Source: Comamonas sp.
GTDB lineage: Bacteria; Pseudomonadota; Gammaproteobacteria; Burkholderiales; Burkholderiaceae_C
Reading direction: 5' to 3'
Assembly (NCBI GenBank): GCA_031277805.1
Contig: JAITLR010000001.1
Location: forward strand, 62,001 to 126,000
DNA length: 64,000 bases
Positions 42,063-50,676 of this stretch are shown one piece after another. The first letter of the stretch is position 1; every line of letters starts with the position of its first letter. The notes under the pieces are model-generated. The model was given only the letters and a program-made list of their open reading frames with translations, ran no database searches and was not told where the DNA came from. Made by a program: the position numbers and the translations under genes.

Positions 42063-42383
42063 TTGAAACATCCATACCCTCTGGCCCTGGCAGCCCTGCT
42101 GTCAGGCCTCGGTCTCGCCGCCTCGGCTGCGGACTCTCAAAGCACCAGCCCCGGCCAGCGTTATTACGAAAAGACCTGCGCCAAATGCCATGAAGCCGGC
42201 ATAGGCCCTGTCATCAAGGGCCGCGGCTTCCCCCCGCAGACCTACATGATCATCGCGCGCAACGGCATGAACGCCATGCCGGCCTTTCGCGTGACCGATA
42301 TCGACGACGCCACGCTGGAAGACCTGGCCAACTATCTGTCCAGGACAGAAGCGCCCAAGGCCGCAGCCCCGGCGAAGAAGTAA
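42063..42383 (+). CDS. pchC: Cytochrome c subunit of p-cresol methylhydroxylase
   Basis: The product has 106 residues. A TTG start at 42063, with GGAG seven bases before it, gives a signal peptide (LALAALLSGLGLAASAA). The mature part has CAKCH (Cys39, Cys42, His43) and a likely axial Met72 in NAMPAF. In PCMH this cytochrome takes electrons from the flavoprotein after p-cresol oxidation in the periplasm. It lies between pchA and pchX, exactly the known pchACXF order. The longer ATG reading from upstream lacks a signal peptide and is less likely. Confidence 0.88.
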   Translation: MKHPYPLALAALLSGLGLAASAADSQSTSPGQRYYEKTCAKCHEAGIGPVIKGRGFPPQTYMIIARNGMNAMPAFRVTDIDDATLEDLANYLSRTEAPKAAAPAKK

Positions 42384-42396
42384 CAGGAGCGATGTG

Positions 42397-42900
42397 ATGC
42401 AAACCGATCGCCGCTCCCTACTCAAAGGCCTGGCCGCTGCCGGCCTAGCCGTCTCCGGCATAGGCCTGACGCAAGCTGCCTCCGTTCTGACAGGCAATAC
42501 TGCTGCGCCCACCGACGTGCTGGCCGTGACCTCCTCCTTGCACGGCTCCGCCCTGGATGCAGCCTTTGTGGCTGGCGTTCAAGGCAGCGCCCGCGACGCA
42601 GCGCATACCCGCCTGCAAGGCCTGGATAGCACCGCTTTCAAGCAGCTGGGCGAGCTGCTGGCCGATGGTCAGGAAACCCTGCTCGTGGGCCTGCTCGACG
42701 ACGCCTCGGCCACACTGGTACTGGACCTGGTCCGCTCCGCAGGCGGCCGTGTACTAGCCGTTGAAAACCATCGCGTGGATGGCACTGCCGCCGATTGGGC
42801 CCGGTCGCTAGGCAAGTCGCTGGCTTCCGGCCAAGCCATGAACACCACCACGGCAGCCGCTGGCAACGAAGCCCGCGTGTCCTTTCGCTGCGTGATCTAG
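42397..42900 (+). CDS. pchX: PchX-like Tat-exported protein of unknown function
   Basis: This protein of 167 residues begins TDRRSLLKGLAAAGLAVSGIG, a twin-arginine signal. The mature part is about 140 residues, rich in Ala, Leu and Asp, with no known catalytic motif. It sits between the cytochrome and flavoprotein genes, as the unassigned pchX does in Pseudomonas pchACXF. A Tat signal here suggests it helps export or flavinylation of the periplasmic partner PchF, which has no evident signal of its own; that is inference. Start follows AGGAGC. Confidence 0.75.
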   Translation: MQTDRRSLLKGLAAAGLAVSGIGLTQAASVLTGNTAAPTDVLAVTSSLHGSALDAAFVAGVQGSARDAAHTRLQGLDSTAFKQLGELLADGQETLLVGLLDDASATLVLDLVRSAGGRVLAVENHRVDGTAADWARSLGKSLASGQAMNTTTAAAGNEARVSFRCVI

Positions 42901-42919
42901 AAAACAAGGAAAGCAGAGC

Positions 42920-44470
42920 ATGACAAGCAAATACATGGCCCTGCCCAAGGGCATGAGCGAGAGCAGTTTTGATGCGGCCATCGCCCAATTCAAGAAAGCC
43001 CTGGGCGAAGAGAACGTGATGATCAAGGACGAACTGGTTCGTCCCTACACCAAGGTGATGATGGCCGTGCCTACCGAAGAGCACACACCGTCGGCCGTGG
43101 TGACGGCCACCACCGTCGAGCAGGTGCAGCAAGTCGTCAAGATCTGCAACGAGCACAAGGTACCCGTGTGGACCATCTCCACCGGCCGCAACTTCGGCTA
43201 CGGCTCGGCCGCGCCGGGCCAGCGCGGCCAGGTTGTGCTGGATCTGCGCAAGATGAACAAGATCATCCATGTGGACCCCGAGCTGTGCACCGCCCTAGTC
43301 GAGCCTGGAGTGACCTACCAGATGCTCTACGACTATCTGGAAGAGAACAAGATTCCGCTGATGCTGTCGTTCTCGGCACCTTCGGCGATTGCTGGCCCCC
43401 TGGGTAACACCATGGACCGCGGCGTGGGCTACACCCCCTATGGCGAGCACTTCATGATGCAGTGCGGCATGGAAGTGGTGATGGCCAATGGCGATGTGTA
43501 CCGCACCGGCATGGGCGGCGTGAAGGGCGACAAGGCCTGGCAGGTCTTCAAGTGGGGTTACGGCCCCACGCTGGACGGCATGTTCACTCAGTCCAACTAC
43601 GGCATCTGCACCAAGATGGGCTTCTGGCTGATGCCCAAGCCCCCGGTCTTCAAGCCGCTGGAAATCCAGTTCGACGAAGACAGCGATATCAGCGAAATCG
43701 TGGAGTTCATCCGCCCCCTGCGTATCGCCCAGGTCATCCCCAACTCGGTGGTGATTGCCGGCGTGCTGTGGGAAGCCTCGACCTGCAACACCCGTCGTTC
43801 CGACTACACAACCGAGCCCGGCCACACGCCCGACGCCATCCTCAGGCAGATCCAGAAGGACAAGCATCTGGGCGCCTGGAATGTCTACGCCGCGCTGTAC
43901 GGCACCAGGGAACAGGTCGACGTCAACTTCAAGATCGTGCAGGACGCGCTCAAGAAGCTGGGCAAGGGCCGCTTGATAACCGAAGAGATGGCCGGCGACA
44001 CCCAGCCCTTCAAGTACCGTGCCCAGCTCATGTCCGGCGTGCCCAATCTGCAGGAGTTTGGCCTGTACAACTGGCGTGGGGGTGGCGGCTCGATGTGGTT
44101 TGCCCCCGTGTCGCAGGCGCGCGGCAGCGAGTGCGACAAGCAGAAATCGCTGGCCAAGAAGATTCTCAACAAGCATGGCCTCGACTATGTGGGCGAGTTC
44201 ATCGTCGGCTGGCGCGACATGCACCACGTCATCGACGTGCTCTACGACCGCAGCAGCGAAGAGGAAACCAAGCGCGCCAACGCCTGCTTTGCCGAGCTGC
44301 TGGACGAGTTCGAGAAGGAAGGCTATGCCGTGTACCGCGTGAACACCGCCTTCCAGGAACGTGTGGCGCAGAGCTACGGCCCGGTCAAGCGCGAGATCGA
44401 GCGCAAGATCAAGCGGGCGCTGGACCCGAATGGCATCTTGGCTCCGGGCAAGTGCGGGATAAACATTTAA
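42920..44470 (+). CDS. pchF: p-cresol methylhydroxylase flavoprotein (4-cresol dehydrogenase)
   Basis: This 516-residue enzyme of the vanillyl-alcohol-oxidase/PCMH family oxidises p-cresol to 4-hydroxybenzyl alcohol and on to 4-hydroxybenzaldehyde. The FAD-binding part has ISTGRNFGYGSAAPGQRGQVVLDL and MLSFSAPSAIAGPLGNTMDRGVGYTPYGEH. Tyr383 in FGLYNWRGGGGSMWFAPVS corresponds to Tyr384, which binds FAD covalently in PCMH. The sequence agrees closely with what I recall of Pseudomonas PchF throughout. No signal peptide is seen. It ends the pchACXF operon; a dispersed repeat and a terminator follow. Confidence 0.93.
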   Translation: MTSKYMALPKGMSESSFDAAIAQFKKALGEENVMIKDELVRPYTKVMMAVPTEEHTPSAVVTATTVEQVQQVVKICNEHKVPVWTISTGRNFGYGSAAPGQRGQVVLDLRKMNKIIHVDPELCTALVEPGVTYQMLYDYLEENKIPLMLSFSAPSAIAGPLGNTMDRGVGYTPYGEHFMMQCGMEVVMANGDVYRTGMGGVKGDKAWQVFKWGYGPTLDGMFTQSNYGICTKMGFWLMPKPPVFKPLEIQFDEDSDISEIVEFIRPLRIAQVIPNSVVIAGVLWEASTCNTRRSDYTTEPGHTPDAILRQIQKDKHLGAWNVYAALYGTREQVDVNFKIVQDALKKLGKGRLITEEMAGDTQPFKYRAQLMSGVPNLQEFGLYNWRGGGGSMWFAPVSQARGSECDKQKSLAKKILNKHGLDYVGEFIVGWRDMHHVIDVLYDRSSEEETKRANACFAELLDEFEKEGYAVYRVNTAFQERVAQSYGPVKREIERKIKRALDPNGILAPGKCGINI

Positions 44471-44472
44471 GC

Positions 44473-44583
44473 TCCCCCTGAGGCGCTACGCGCCTTCCCC
44501 CTCTCTGCTTCGCGGAGGGGGACGACAGCCTCGCTGCGGGGCGGCGGGGCCGCCTAGGCCCTTGCTCGCTGTCTCTTTGTTGG
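44473..44583 (+). repeat. REP-like element, family A copy 1
   Basis: The element CCCCCTGAGGCGCTACGCGCC, then TTCCCCCTCTCTGCTTCGCGGAGGGGG, then GACGACAGCCTCGCTGCGGG and CCCTTGCTCGCTGTCTCTTTG lies directly after the pchF stop. It folds into two stems. Nearly the same order of blocks occurs at 47143-47253 and 53748-53847, each just after a stop codon. Confidence 0.8.
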
Positions 44584-44623
44584 GACATGCCTGTTCGGGT
44601 GCAGCGCCTCAGCTTCAAATTTT

Positions 44624-44666
44624 AAAAGCCACCTGATTTGAAAACGCCAGGTGGCTTTCTTTTTTC
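44624..44666. terminator. Bidirectional terminator between pchF and the second AraC gene
   Basis: AAAAGCCACCTG and CAGGTGGCTTT pair around a loop of about 12 bases, with a T-rich run after it and A residues before it. It separates two convergent genes and can stop transcription from both sides. Confidence 0.85.
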
Positions 44667-44696
44667 CTGAACACTATTTCTATCACTACCGAATCA

Positions 44697-44733
44697 ATAG
44701 CTACCAGCGCTTTTTCGCATTGGGCTTGAGGCC
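44697..44733 (+). repeat. ATAGCTACCAGCGCTT element, family B
   Basis: A short intergenic element, atagctaccagcgctttttc followed by gcttgaggcc, between the terminator and the convergent AraC gene. Related copies lie at about 28448, 52187 and 63054. I know this element as abundant in Comamonadaceae genomes. Confidence 0.6.
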
Positions 44734-44743
44734 AATTCGACAC

Positions 44744-45712
44744 TTAATTCAGCAAACTCGATGCTTGCACATCAGCTCTGAACTGCGCTGGCGTCTGCCC
44801 CGTGTGCTGCTTGAACAATCGGCTCAGATGCGCGCCGCTGGCAAAGCCGCTGGCCAGCGCCAGCTCCGTCAAGGTGCAGTGGCGATTGGCAGGGCTGATC
44901 AGCTCGCGCTGAAACAGGGCCACGCGTTCGGCCCAGATATGCTGGCTGATGGACAGCGTCTCGTTGGCAAAGGCGTTGTAGAGATGACGCTTGCTGCAGT
45001 TGAGCGCTGCGGCCACTGCATCCACGCTCAGGGCCGGATCGCGCAGATGCTGGCGCACATACGCCTTGATGCGGCCCAGCAGCAGCTCGCTGGCGCTCAG
45101 CGAGGCCGCGCGGCCGCAGGCGTCGAGCAGGGACAGCTGGATCAGCTGCAGCAGCGAATCCGTCACATGCTGGGCCAGGCCCTGGCCCATGGCCCGACAT
45201 TCGGCAAACGTGCCGCGCATCATGTCCAGTGCAATGCGGGACACGCCTTCGCTGCCGCCCACATAGCGTCCCATGAGGGCGTCGATAGCGCGGCCATGGT
45301 CTTCGAAGCGGCTTTTGGGCAGGGTGATGATCAGATGCTCGCACCACTCCGGGTTGAGCACCTCGTACTCCTGCGTGGTGTCATAGATCAGCCACTGGCC
45401 GCTGCGCGCCACGGCTTCGCGCCCGTTCTGGCAGACGCGGGCCTCGCCATGCCAGGGCGCGACGATCTTGAGAAAGTCGGTGCTGTGGCGCTCCATGCTG
45501 GCCGAAGTGCGCCGCACGCGATGGCGGCTGGCCTCGATGCGGGTCATGCCCACCGGCCCCAGCTCGAAGGTACCCAGTCGCGCCGAGAAATGCTGGTCGC
45601 CATAGACATCGCTCTCCAGTCCATAGAGCGTGGACATCCAGTGCTGCCAGGCGCCCACGGCTTGAGCACCTTGCATCTCGGTCATCTGATAGGTGGGAGT
45701 GTCTGGCCGCAT
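44744..45712 (-). CDS. AraC-family regulator of the aromatic ABC transporter operon
   Basis: This protein of 322 residues is a paralogue of the regulator at 39133-40083, with matching blocks (LYGLESDVYGDQHF, WLIYDTTQEYEVLNP, SVDAVAAALNCSKRHLYNAFA, ASGFASGAHLSRLFKQHTGQTPAQFR). I chose the ATG at 45712 because AGGAG lies six bases before it; in-frame ATGs further upstream lack this. It is divergent from the substrate-binding protein gene at 45929. Together with the shared direct repeats this suggests that it activates the transporter/aldehyde dehydrogenase operon. Confidence 0.88.
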   Translation of the reverse strand: MRPDTPTYQMTEMQGAQAVGAWQHWMSTLYGLESDVYGDQHFSARLGTFELGPVGMTRIEASRHRVRRTSASMERHSTDFLKIVAPWHGEARVCQNGREAVARSGQWLIYDTTQEYEVLNPEWCEHLIITLPKSRFEDHGRAIDALMGRYVGGSEGVSRIALDMMRGTFAECRAMGQGLAQHVTDSLLQLIQLSLLDACGRAASLSASELLLGRIKAYVRQHLRDPALSVDAVAAALNCSKRHLYNAFANETLSISQHIWAERVALFQRELISPANRHCTLTELALASGFASGAHLSRLFKQHTGQTPAQFRADVQASSLLN

Positions 45713-45821
45713 CTTGGCTCCTGAAGAAGTAACAGGATGCTTCATTATCCATAGCAGTCCCGAAACCCCGCAGGGCAAGACCGGCGCCTTGCAGGGAAAT
45801 CAGTGTTTACCCACAGGCACT

Positions 45822-45885
45822 TGCATGTACAGACAAGACGCAGTGCACGCCCAGACAAACACCCGCCGCCGCGATTTCCTACGAT
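45822..45885 (+). promoter_or_regulatory. Probable AraC-type operator and -10 box of the ABC transporter operon
   Basis: TGCATGTACAGACAA (45822-45836) and TGCACGCCCAGACAA (45844-45858) are direct repeats 22 bp apart, followed by TACGAT at 45880-45885. Repeat 2 starts 36 bp before the -10 box, the same distance as in the pch promoter. Confidence 0.7.
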
Positions 45886-45928
45886 GGCCGCAGAACCCGG
45901 ACACCCGTCCATCAAAAAGGAGACAAGC

Positions 45929-47152
45929 ATGACATTCGCCGACAAGCGTTTTGTTCTCAAAAGTCTGGTCGCAGCCACCGCCCTGGCGGGTCTGTGCGGC
46001 ACGGCACTGGCCCAGGAAGCGCCCAAATCCATCCGCATCGGCTGGGCGATTGCCAAGACCGGCGTCAACGCGGGCGGCACCTCGGTGACCACGGCGCCCA
46101 ACTACAAGCTCTGGGTCAAGGAGATCAACGACGCCGGCGGCATCATGCTCAAGGCCTACAACAAGCGGGTGCCCATCGAGGTCATCGAATACGACGACCG
46201 CTCCAGCACCGAAGAGGCCGTGCGCGCCACCGAGCGCCTGATCACCCAGGACAAGGTCGACTTCGTGCTGCCGCCCTGGGGCACGGGCTCCAATCTGGCC
46301 GTGGGTCCGACCTACGAAAAGCACAAATACCCACTGCTGGCCGCCACCTCGGTGACCGACAAGGCCCCCGATCTGGCCAAGCGCTGGAAGCACGCCTTCT
46401 TCTTCCTGGGCACGGGCGGCGAATATGCCGAGGGCCTGGTCGCCATGCTGGAAAAGGCCAAGAAGGACGGCAAGATCAACAACAAGATCGCCATGATCAA
46501 CATCGCCGACGGCTTTGGCGTGGAGCTGGCCAATGCCACACGCAAGGCCGCCAAGCAGCATGGCTTCGAGCTGGTCTACGACAAGAGCTATCCGATCGGC
46601 ACGCAGGACATGACGCCCATCATCAACGAGGCCAAGGGCAAGGGTGCCGACACCTTCGTGGCCTACTCCTACCCGCCCGACACCATGCTGATCAACGAGC
46701 AGGCCAGGACGCTGGGCCTGGCTCCCAAGGTGCTGTTCACCGGCGTGGGCACGCAGTTCCCCATGTTCAAGGGCAAGTTCGGCGCAGCGGCCGAAGGCGT
46801 GATGGCACCGGGCGGCATCGATGCCGGCAACCCGCAGATGCAGGCCTACCTGAAACGGTTTAAGGAAGTCACAGGTCAGGAGTCCGACCGCTTTGCCAGC
46901 CCCATCGTCTACACCTCGCTGCAGATGCTGCAGCAGGCCATCGAGCGCGTGGGCAAGATCGACCGCGCCGCCGTGACCCAGGAACTCAAGAGCGGCAGCT
47001 TCGAGACCGTACTCGGCCCCGTCAAGCTCGAAGGCCAGATGCTGACCAAGCTCTGGCATGTGGGCCAGTGGCAGAACGGCGAGTTCAATGCGATTGCGCC
47101 AACCAACCGGGCGGGTGTCAAACCTGCGGTTATCCCCCGCAGCACCCCCTGA
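45929..47152 (+). CDS. ABC transporter substrate-binding protein, HAAT (Leu/Ile/Val-type) family
   Basis: This 407-residue periplasmic binding protein has a signal peptide (FVLKSLVAATALAGLCGTALA) and the type I two-lobe fold: IRIGWAIAKTGVNAGG, VDFVLPPWGTGSNLAVGP, FFLGTGGEYAEGL, KIAMINIADGFG and AYSYPPDTMLI. AAAAAGGAG precedes the ATG. Members of this family take up branched-chain amino acids, amides or aromatic acids. Here the pch-like promoter, the AraC paralogue and the linked aldehyde dehydrogenase point to an aromatic compound of the p-cresol route. A REP-like element separates it from the permease genes. Confidence 0.9.
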   Translation: MTFADKRFVLKSLVAATALAGLCGTALAQEAPKSIRIGWAIAKTGVNAGGTSVTTAPNYKLWVKEINDAGGIMLKAYNKRVPIEVIEYDDRSSTEEAVRATERLITQDKVDFVLPPWGTGSNLAVGPTYEKHKYPLLAATSVTDKAPDLAKRWKHAFFFLGTGGEYAEGLVAMLEKAKKDGKINNKIAMINIADGFGVELANATRKAAKQHGFELVYDKSYPIGTQDMTPIINEAKGKGADTFVAYSYPPDTMLINEQARTLGLAPKVLFTGVGTQFPMFKGKFGAAAEGVMAPGGIDAGNPQMQAYLKRFKEVTGQESDRFASPIVYTSLQMLQQAIERVGKIDRAAVTQELKSGSFETVLGPVKLEGQMLTKLWHVGQWQNGEFNAIAPTNRAGVKPAVIPRSTP

Positions 47153-47253
47153 GGCGCTGCGCGCCTTCCCCCTCTCTCTACGCGCTTTGCGCTATGGGAG
47201 GGGGACGACAGCCTCGCTGCGGGGCGGCCCTTGCTTGCTGTCTCTTTGTTGGG
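47143..47253 (+). repeat. REP-like element, family A copy 2
   Basis: Same blocks as copies 1 and 3: caccccctgaggcgctgcgc, an extended middle stem (cttccccctctctctacgcg to gctatgggagggggacgaca), cctcgctgcggggcggccct and tgcttgctgtctctttg. It spans the stop codon of the substrate-binding protein gene and lies inside the operon, so it may cause mRNA processing that leaves more binding protein than permease. Confidence 0.8.
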
Positions 47254-47378
47254 CCGTGCCAGTTTCCAACATCGCGCCACTTGCCAGAACTATCAAAACA
47301 AGAGCTGGTTGCGCAGGTTTCGCCTTCACTTTGCATTGATTTCATAACAAGAACAATGAATCACCAGCGGTATACGCT

Positions 47379-48254
47379 ATGAATTTAATAGACATCCTTC
47401 TCGCTGGCGCCATGCTGGGCGGGCTCTACGGCCTGGTGGCCATGGGGCTGACGCTGCAGTACGGCGTGGCGCGCATCATGAATCTCTCGTATGGGGAGTT
47501 TCTGATTGCGCCGGCCTTCCTGGCCTTTTTTGCGGTAAGCAGCTGGGGTATTTCACCGCTGCTTCTGGTGCTGCTGGTGGTGCCGCTGGGCTTTGCCATC
47601 CAGTGGCTGATCTATCAGCTGCTGCTGACCCCGCTGGTGCGCCGCGCCAAGGGCGGCCCTGCGCTGGAGGTGGATTCAATTTTGGCCACCTTCGGCATGC
47701 TGTTCGTCGTGCAGGGCGTCATGCTGGTGATGTTCGGCGGCGACTATCACAGCTACAGCTATCTGGCCGAACCTGTGGAGATCCTGGGCAGCAAGGTCGC
47801 GGCCAACCGTCTGCTGGTGCTGGGCTTTGCGATCGTGCTGGGCGGCGGCCTGTACCTGCTGCTGACGCGCACCCGCGCCGGCGCCGTGGTGCGCGCCGTG
47901 TCCGTGGCACCGCAGTTCGCACATCTGGTCGGCATCAATGTGCGCAGCACGGCGGCACTGGCCTATGGTCTGGGCGGTGCACTGGTGGCGATCTGCGGCG
48001 TGCTGGTCAGCATGTTTCTCCCCTTCTCGGCCGGCATGGGCACCATGTTTGCGATGAAGGCGCTGATCGTTGTCATCATGGGCGGCGTGGGCAATCTCAT
48101 GGGTTGTCTGGTCGCCGGCATGCTGCTGGGATTTGCCGAAACGCTGGTCGCCTCCTTTGTCGACCCCGGCCTGACGCTGGCCGTGAATTACGCCGTTTTC
48201 TTGCTGGTGCTGCTGTTCAAGCCCACAGGTTTGTTCGGGAGGGCTGCACGATGA
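47379..48254 (+). CDS. Branched-chain-type ABC transporter permease (LivH-like)
   Basis: The product has 291 residues and about eight membrane helices. MNLIDILLAGAMLGGLYGLVAMGLTLQYGVARIMNLSYGEFL is the typical LivH start. The loop block RAVSVAPQFAHLVGINVRSTAALAYGLGGALVAICGVL contacts the ATPase. It overlaps the next permease gene by four bases (ATGA). It should form the channel with the protein at 48251-49183 and the ATPases downstream. Confidence 0.94.
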   Translation: MNLIDILLAGAMLGGLYGLVAMGLTLQYGVARIMNLSYGEFLIAPAFLAFFAVSSWGISPLLLVLLVVPLGFAIQWLIYQLLLTPLVRRAKGGPALEVDSILATFGMLFVVQGVMLVMFGGDYHSYSYLAEPVEILGSKVAANRLLVLGFAIVLGGGLYLLLTRTRAGAVVRAVSVAPQFAHLVGINVRSTAALAYGLGGALVAICGVLVSMFLPFSAGMGTMFAMKALIVVIMGGVGNLMGCLVAGMLLGFAETLVASFVDPGLTLAVNYAVFLLVLLFKPTGLFGRAAR

Positions 48255-49183
48255 GCGGCAAGAAAGAAATCATCATCTGGGTCATCAGCGCCATCGCTCT
48301 GGCGGGCCTGGCCCTGCTGCCGCGCTGGCTGACGGACGAGTACTACCTCTCGCTCATGATCAGTATCCTGATGTACTGCGTGCTGGCCACGGCCTGGGCG
48401 CTTTTCTCTGGACCGACGCGCTATATCTCGCTGGCCACCGTCGCCTTCTTCGGCATGGGTGCTTATGTCACCGCCGTGTTCGGCGAGTCCCTGCCCTGGG
48501 GCGCCGTGCTGGGCATTGCGGCCGGCGTGGGCCTGGTCATGGCCTTGATCGTGGGGCTGTCCACGCTGCGGCTGTCGGGCGTGTACTTTGTGATCTTCAG
48601 CTTTGGCCTGGCCGAGCTGGTCAAGCAGCTCGTCACCTGGTGGGAAGTCAACATCACCAAGGATCTGGGCCGCTATGTGTTTGTGGAGATCACCCAGCTC
48701 GATATCTACTGGCAGCTGCTGGCCATGCTGGCCCTGGTGCTGGCGCTGCGCGCCCTCATCAACCGCTCGCGCCTGGGCCTGGCGCTGCGCGTGATCGGCG
48801 AGGACGAGACCGTGGCCACCCATGTGGGCATCAACACCACCACGGCCAAACTGCTGCTGTTCGCCGTCAGCGCCGTGTTCATCACCGTCACGGGCGCCAT
48901 CATGGCTCCGCGCTGGACCTATATCGACCCCAGCATCGCCTTTGCTCCCGCCGTCTCGTTCCAGACCCTGATCATGGCCTTGCTCGGTGGTGCCGGCGCG
49001 CTGTTCGGGCCGATTCTAGGGGCCGTGCCGCTGGTGCTGCTGTTCGAGTACCTGGGCGCCAACTTCCCCAACCATTTCTCGATTCTGCTGGGCCTGGTGT
49101 TCATCGTGATCGTCTACTTCATTCCCCAGGGCCTGTCTGGTGTGCTGGCCAAGTTGTTCCACAAGAAGGGAGGCCAGCCATGA
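48251..49183 (+). CDS. Branched-chain-type ABC transporter permease (LivM-like)
   Basis: The product has 310 residues and about nine helices. LMISILMYCVLATAWALFSGPTRYISLATVAFFGMGAYVTAV and the loop LGLALRVIGEDETVATHVGINTTTAKLLLFAVSAVF are LivM hallmarks. ATG at 48251 overlaps the previous stop, and its own stop overlaps the ATPase start, so translation is coupled. It pairs with the LivH-like permease. Confidence 0.93.
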   Translation: MSGKKEIIIWVISAIALAGLALLPRWLTDEYYLSLMISILMYCVLATAWALFSGPTRYISLATVAFFGMGAYVTAVFGESLPWGAVLGIAAGVGLVMALIVGLSTLRLSGVYFVIFSFGLAELVKQLVTWWEVNITKDLGRYVFVEITQLDIYWQLLAMLALVLALRALINRSRLGLALRVIGEDETVATHVGINTTTAKLLLFAVSAVFITVTGAIMAPRWTYIDPSIAFAPAVSFQTLIMALLGGAGALFGPILGAVPLVLLFEYLGANFPNHFSILLGLVFIVIVYFIPQGLSGVLAKLFHKKGGQP

Positions 49184-49950
49184 AGACCGCCACCCTGCTT
49201 TCCGTGCGCGGCGCCACCAAGCGCTTCGGCGGCCTGGTAGCCGTCAACGAACTGAGCTTTGACGTCTACCCGGGCGAGGTCGTGGGCCTGCTCGGCCCCA
49301 ATGGCTCGGGCAAGACCACGGCCATGAATCTGATCTCGGGCGCCCTGCCCGTCAACGGCGGCGAGATCGTATTCAACGGCAAGCCCATCCACGCGCTCAA
49401 AAGCCACCAGATCGCCCGCCTGGGCGTGGCACGCACCTTCCAGCTGGTCAAGGTGCTGGGCTCCATGAGCTGCACCGACAACGTCATTGCCGGCATGGCC
49501 TTCAAGCCCCGGCCTCTATTTGGCAAACCTGCCGCCGCGCGTGCCCTGCAACTGCTCAATCAGGTGGGTCTGGCCGAATTTGCGAAGACTCCTGCAGGCG
49601 AGCTCACCTATATCAACCAGAAGCGCCTGGAGCTGGCCCGCGCACTGGCGCTGGAGCCGCAGATCCTGCTGCTCGACGAATGGCTGGCCGGACTCAACCC
49701 CACGGAACTGCAGCAGGGCATTGCACTGATCCGGCAACTGCAGGCCACGGGGCTGACGATTCTCATGGTCGAACATGTGATGGACGCCGTGCATGCGCTG
49801 TGCAGCCGCTGCGTGGTGATGAACGCGGGCACGAAAATAGCCGACGGCCCCACGGCCCAGGTTCTGAAAGAGCCCGAGGTGGTACGTGCCTACCTGGGGG
49901 AAGATGTGAGTGCAGATGAAGACCGGTCAGCGGAGGCCCGCCATGCTTGA
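49180..49950 (+). CDS. ABC transporter ATP-binding protein (LivG-like)
   Basis: This 256-residue ATPase has Walker A GPNGSGKTTAMN near residue 40, a divergent signature region where LTYINQKRLELARALAL replaces the usual LS.G(E/Q), and Walker B ILLLDEWLAGL. Family members end with a C-terminal extension like the one here. The signature LTYINQKRLE departs from LSYGQQ, a notable difference; the partner at 49943 has a canonical signature. It overlaps both neighbours (ATGA with livM, 8 bases with livF). Confidence 0.92.
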   Translation: MKTATLLSVRGATKRFGGLVAVNELSFDVYPGEVVGLLGPNGSGKTTAMNLISGALPVNGGEIVFNGKPIHALKSHQIARLGVARTFQLVKVLGSMSCTDNVIAGMAFKPRPLFGKPAAARALQLLNQVGLAEFAKTPAGELTYINQKRLELARALALEPQILLLDEWLAGLNPTELQQGIALIRQLQATGLTILMVEHVMDAVHALCSRCVVMNAGTKIADGPTAQVLKEPEVVRAYLGEDVSADEDRSAEARHA

Positions 49951-50656
49951 AGTGCGCAATATCTCGGTGAGCTACGGCAAGCATGAGGCGCTGCACCAGG
50001 TCAGCCTCCAGGTGCAGCCCGGCGAGCTGGTCGTCATGCTGGGCGCCAACGGAGCGGGCAAGTCCAGCCTGCTCAAGGCGCTGGGCGGCATGGTCACGCC
50101 GCAGGCCGGCGCCAGCGCGCAGCTGGCCGGCCAGGAGCTGATGCAGCTGCCGCCGCATGCCATCGTGCAATCGGGCCTGGCCCTGGTGCCCGAGGGACGC
50201 GGCGTGTTCGGCGATCTCAGCGTCAAGGAAAACCTGCTGCTGGGTGCCCAGCCCCGGCGCGCACGCGCCAATGAAGCCCGGAATCTGGAGCAGGTCTTCG
50301 CCCTCTTTCCCAAGCTGCGCGATCGTCTGGGCCAGGCTGTGCGCACCATGAGCGGCGGCGAACAGCAGATGGTGGCCGTGGGCCGCGCGCTGATGAGCCA
50401 GCCCGATATCCTGCTGCTGGACGAACCTTCGCTGGGCCTGTCTCCACTCATGTGCAAGGAGCTGTTCGCCGCCCTGGCGCGCATCAAGACACTGGGCATG
50501 GGCGTGCTGCTGGTGGAGCAGAACGCGCGCCAGAGCCTGGCCATCGCCGACCGTGGTTACTTGCTGGAAACCGGGCGCATTGTGGGGGAAGGCTCGGCAC
50601 AAGAACTTAGCAGCAGTGCTGCTGTCAGACGCGCCTACCTGGGTGGCGAACATTGA
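49943..50656 (+). CDS. ABC transporter ATP-binding protein (LivF-like)
   Basis: The product has 237 residues. Walker A is GANGAGKSSLL, the signature is TMSGGEQQMVAVGRALM, and Walker B is ILLLDEPSLGLSP with the downstream His replaced by EQNA (VEQNARQSL), typical of LivF. ATG at 49943 has GGAGG nine bases before it, inside the end of the LivG gene; earlier GTG/ATG codons in frame lack this. It completes the importer with the LivH/M/G partners. Confidence 0.94.
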   Translation: MLEVRNISVSYGKHEALHQVSLQVQPGELVVMLGANGAGKSSLLKALGGMVTPQAGASAQLAGQELMQLPPHAIVQSGLALVPEGRGVFGDLSVKENLLLGAQPRRARANEARNLEQVFALFPKLRDRLGQAVRTMSGGEQQMVAVGRALMSQPDILLLDEPSLGLSPLMCKELFAALARIKTLGMGVLLVEQNARQSLAIADRGYLLETGRIVGEGSAQELSSSAAVRRAYLGGEH

Positions 50657-50676
50657 ACACTTAAAAGGAGACACAC

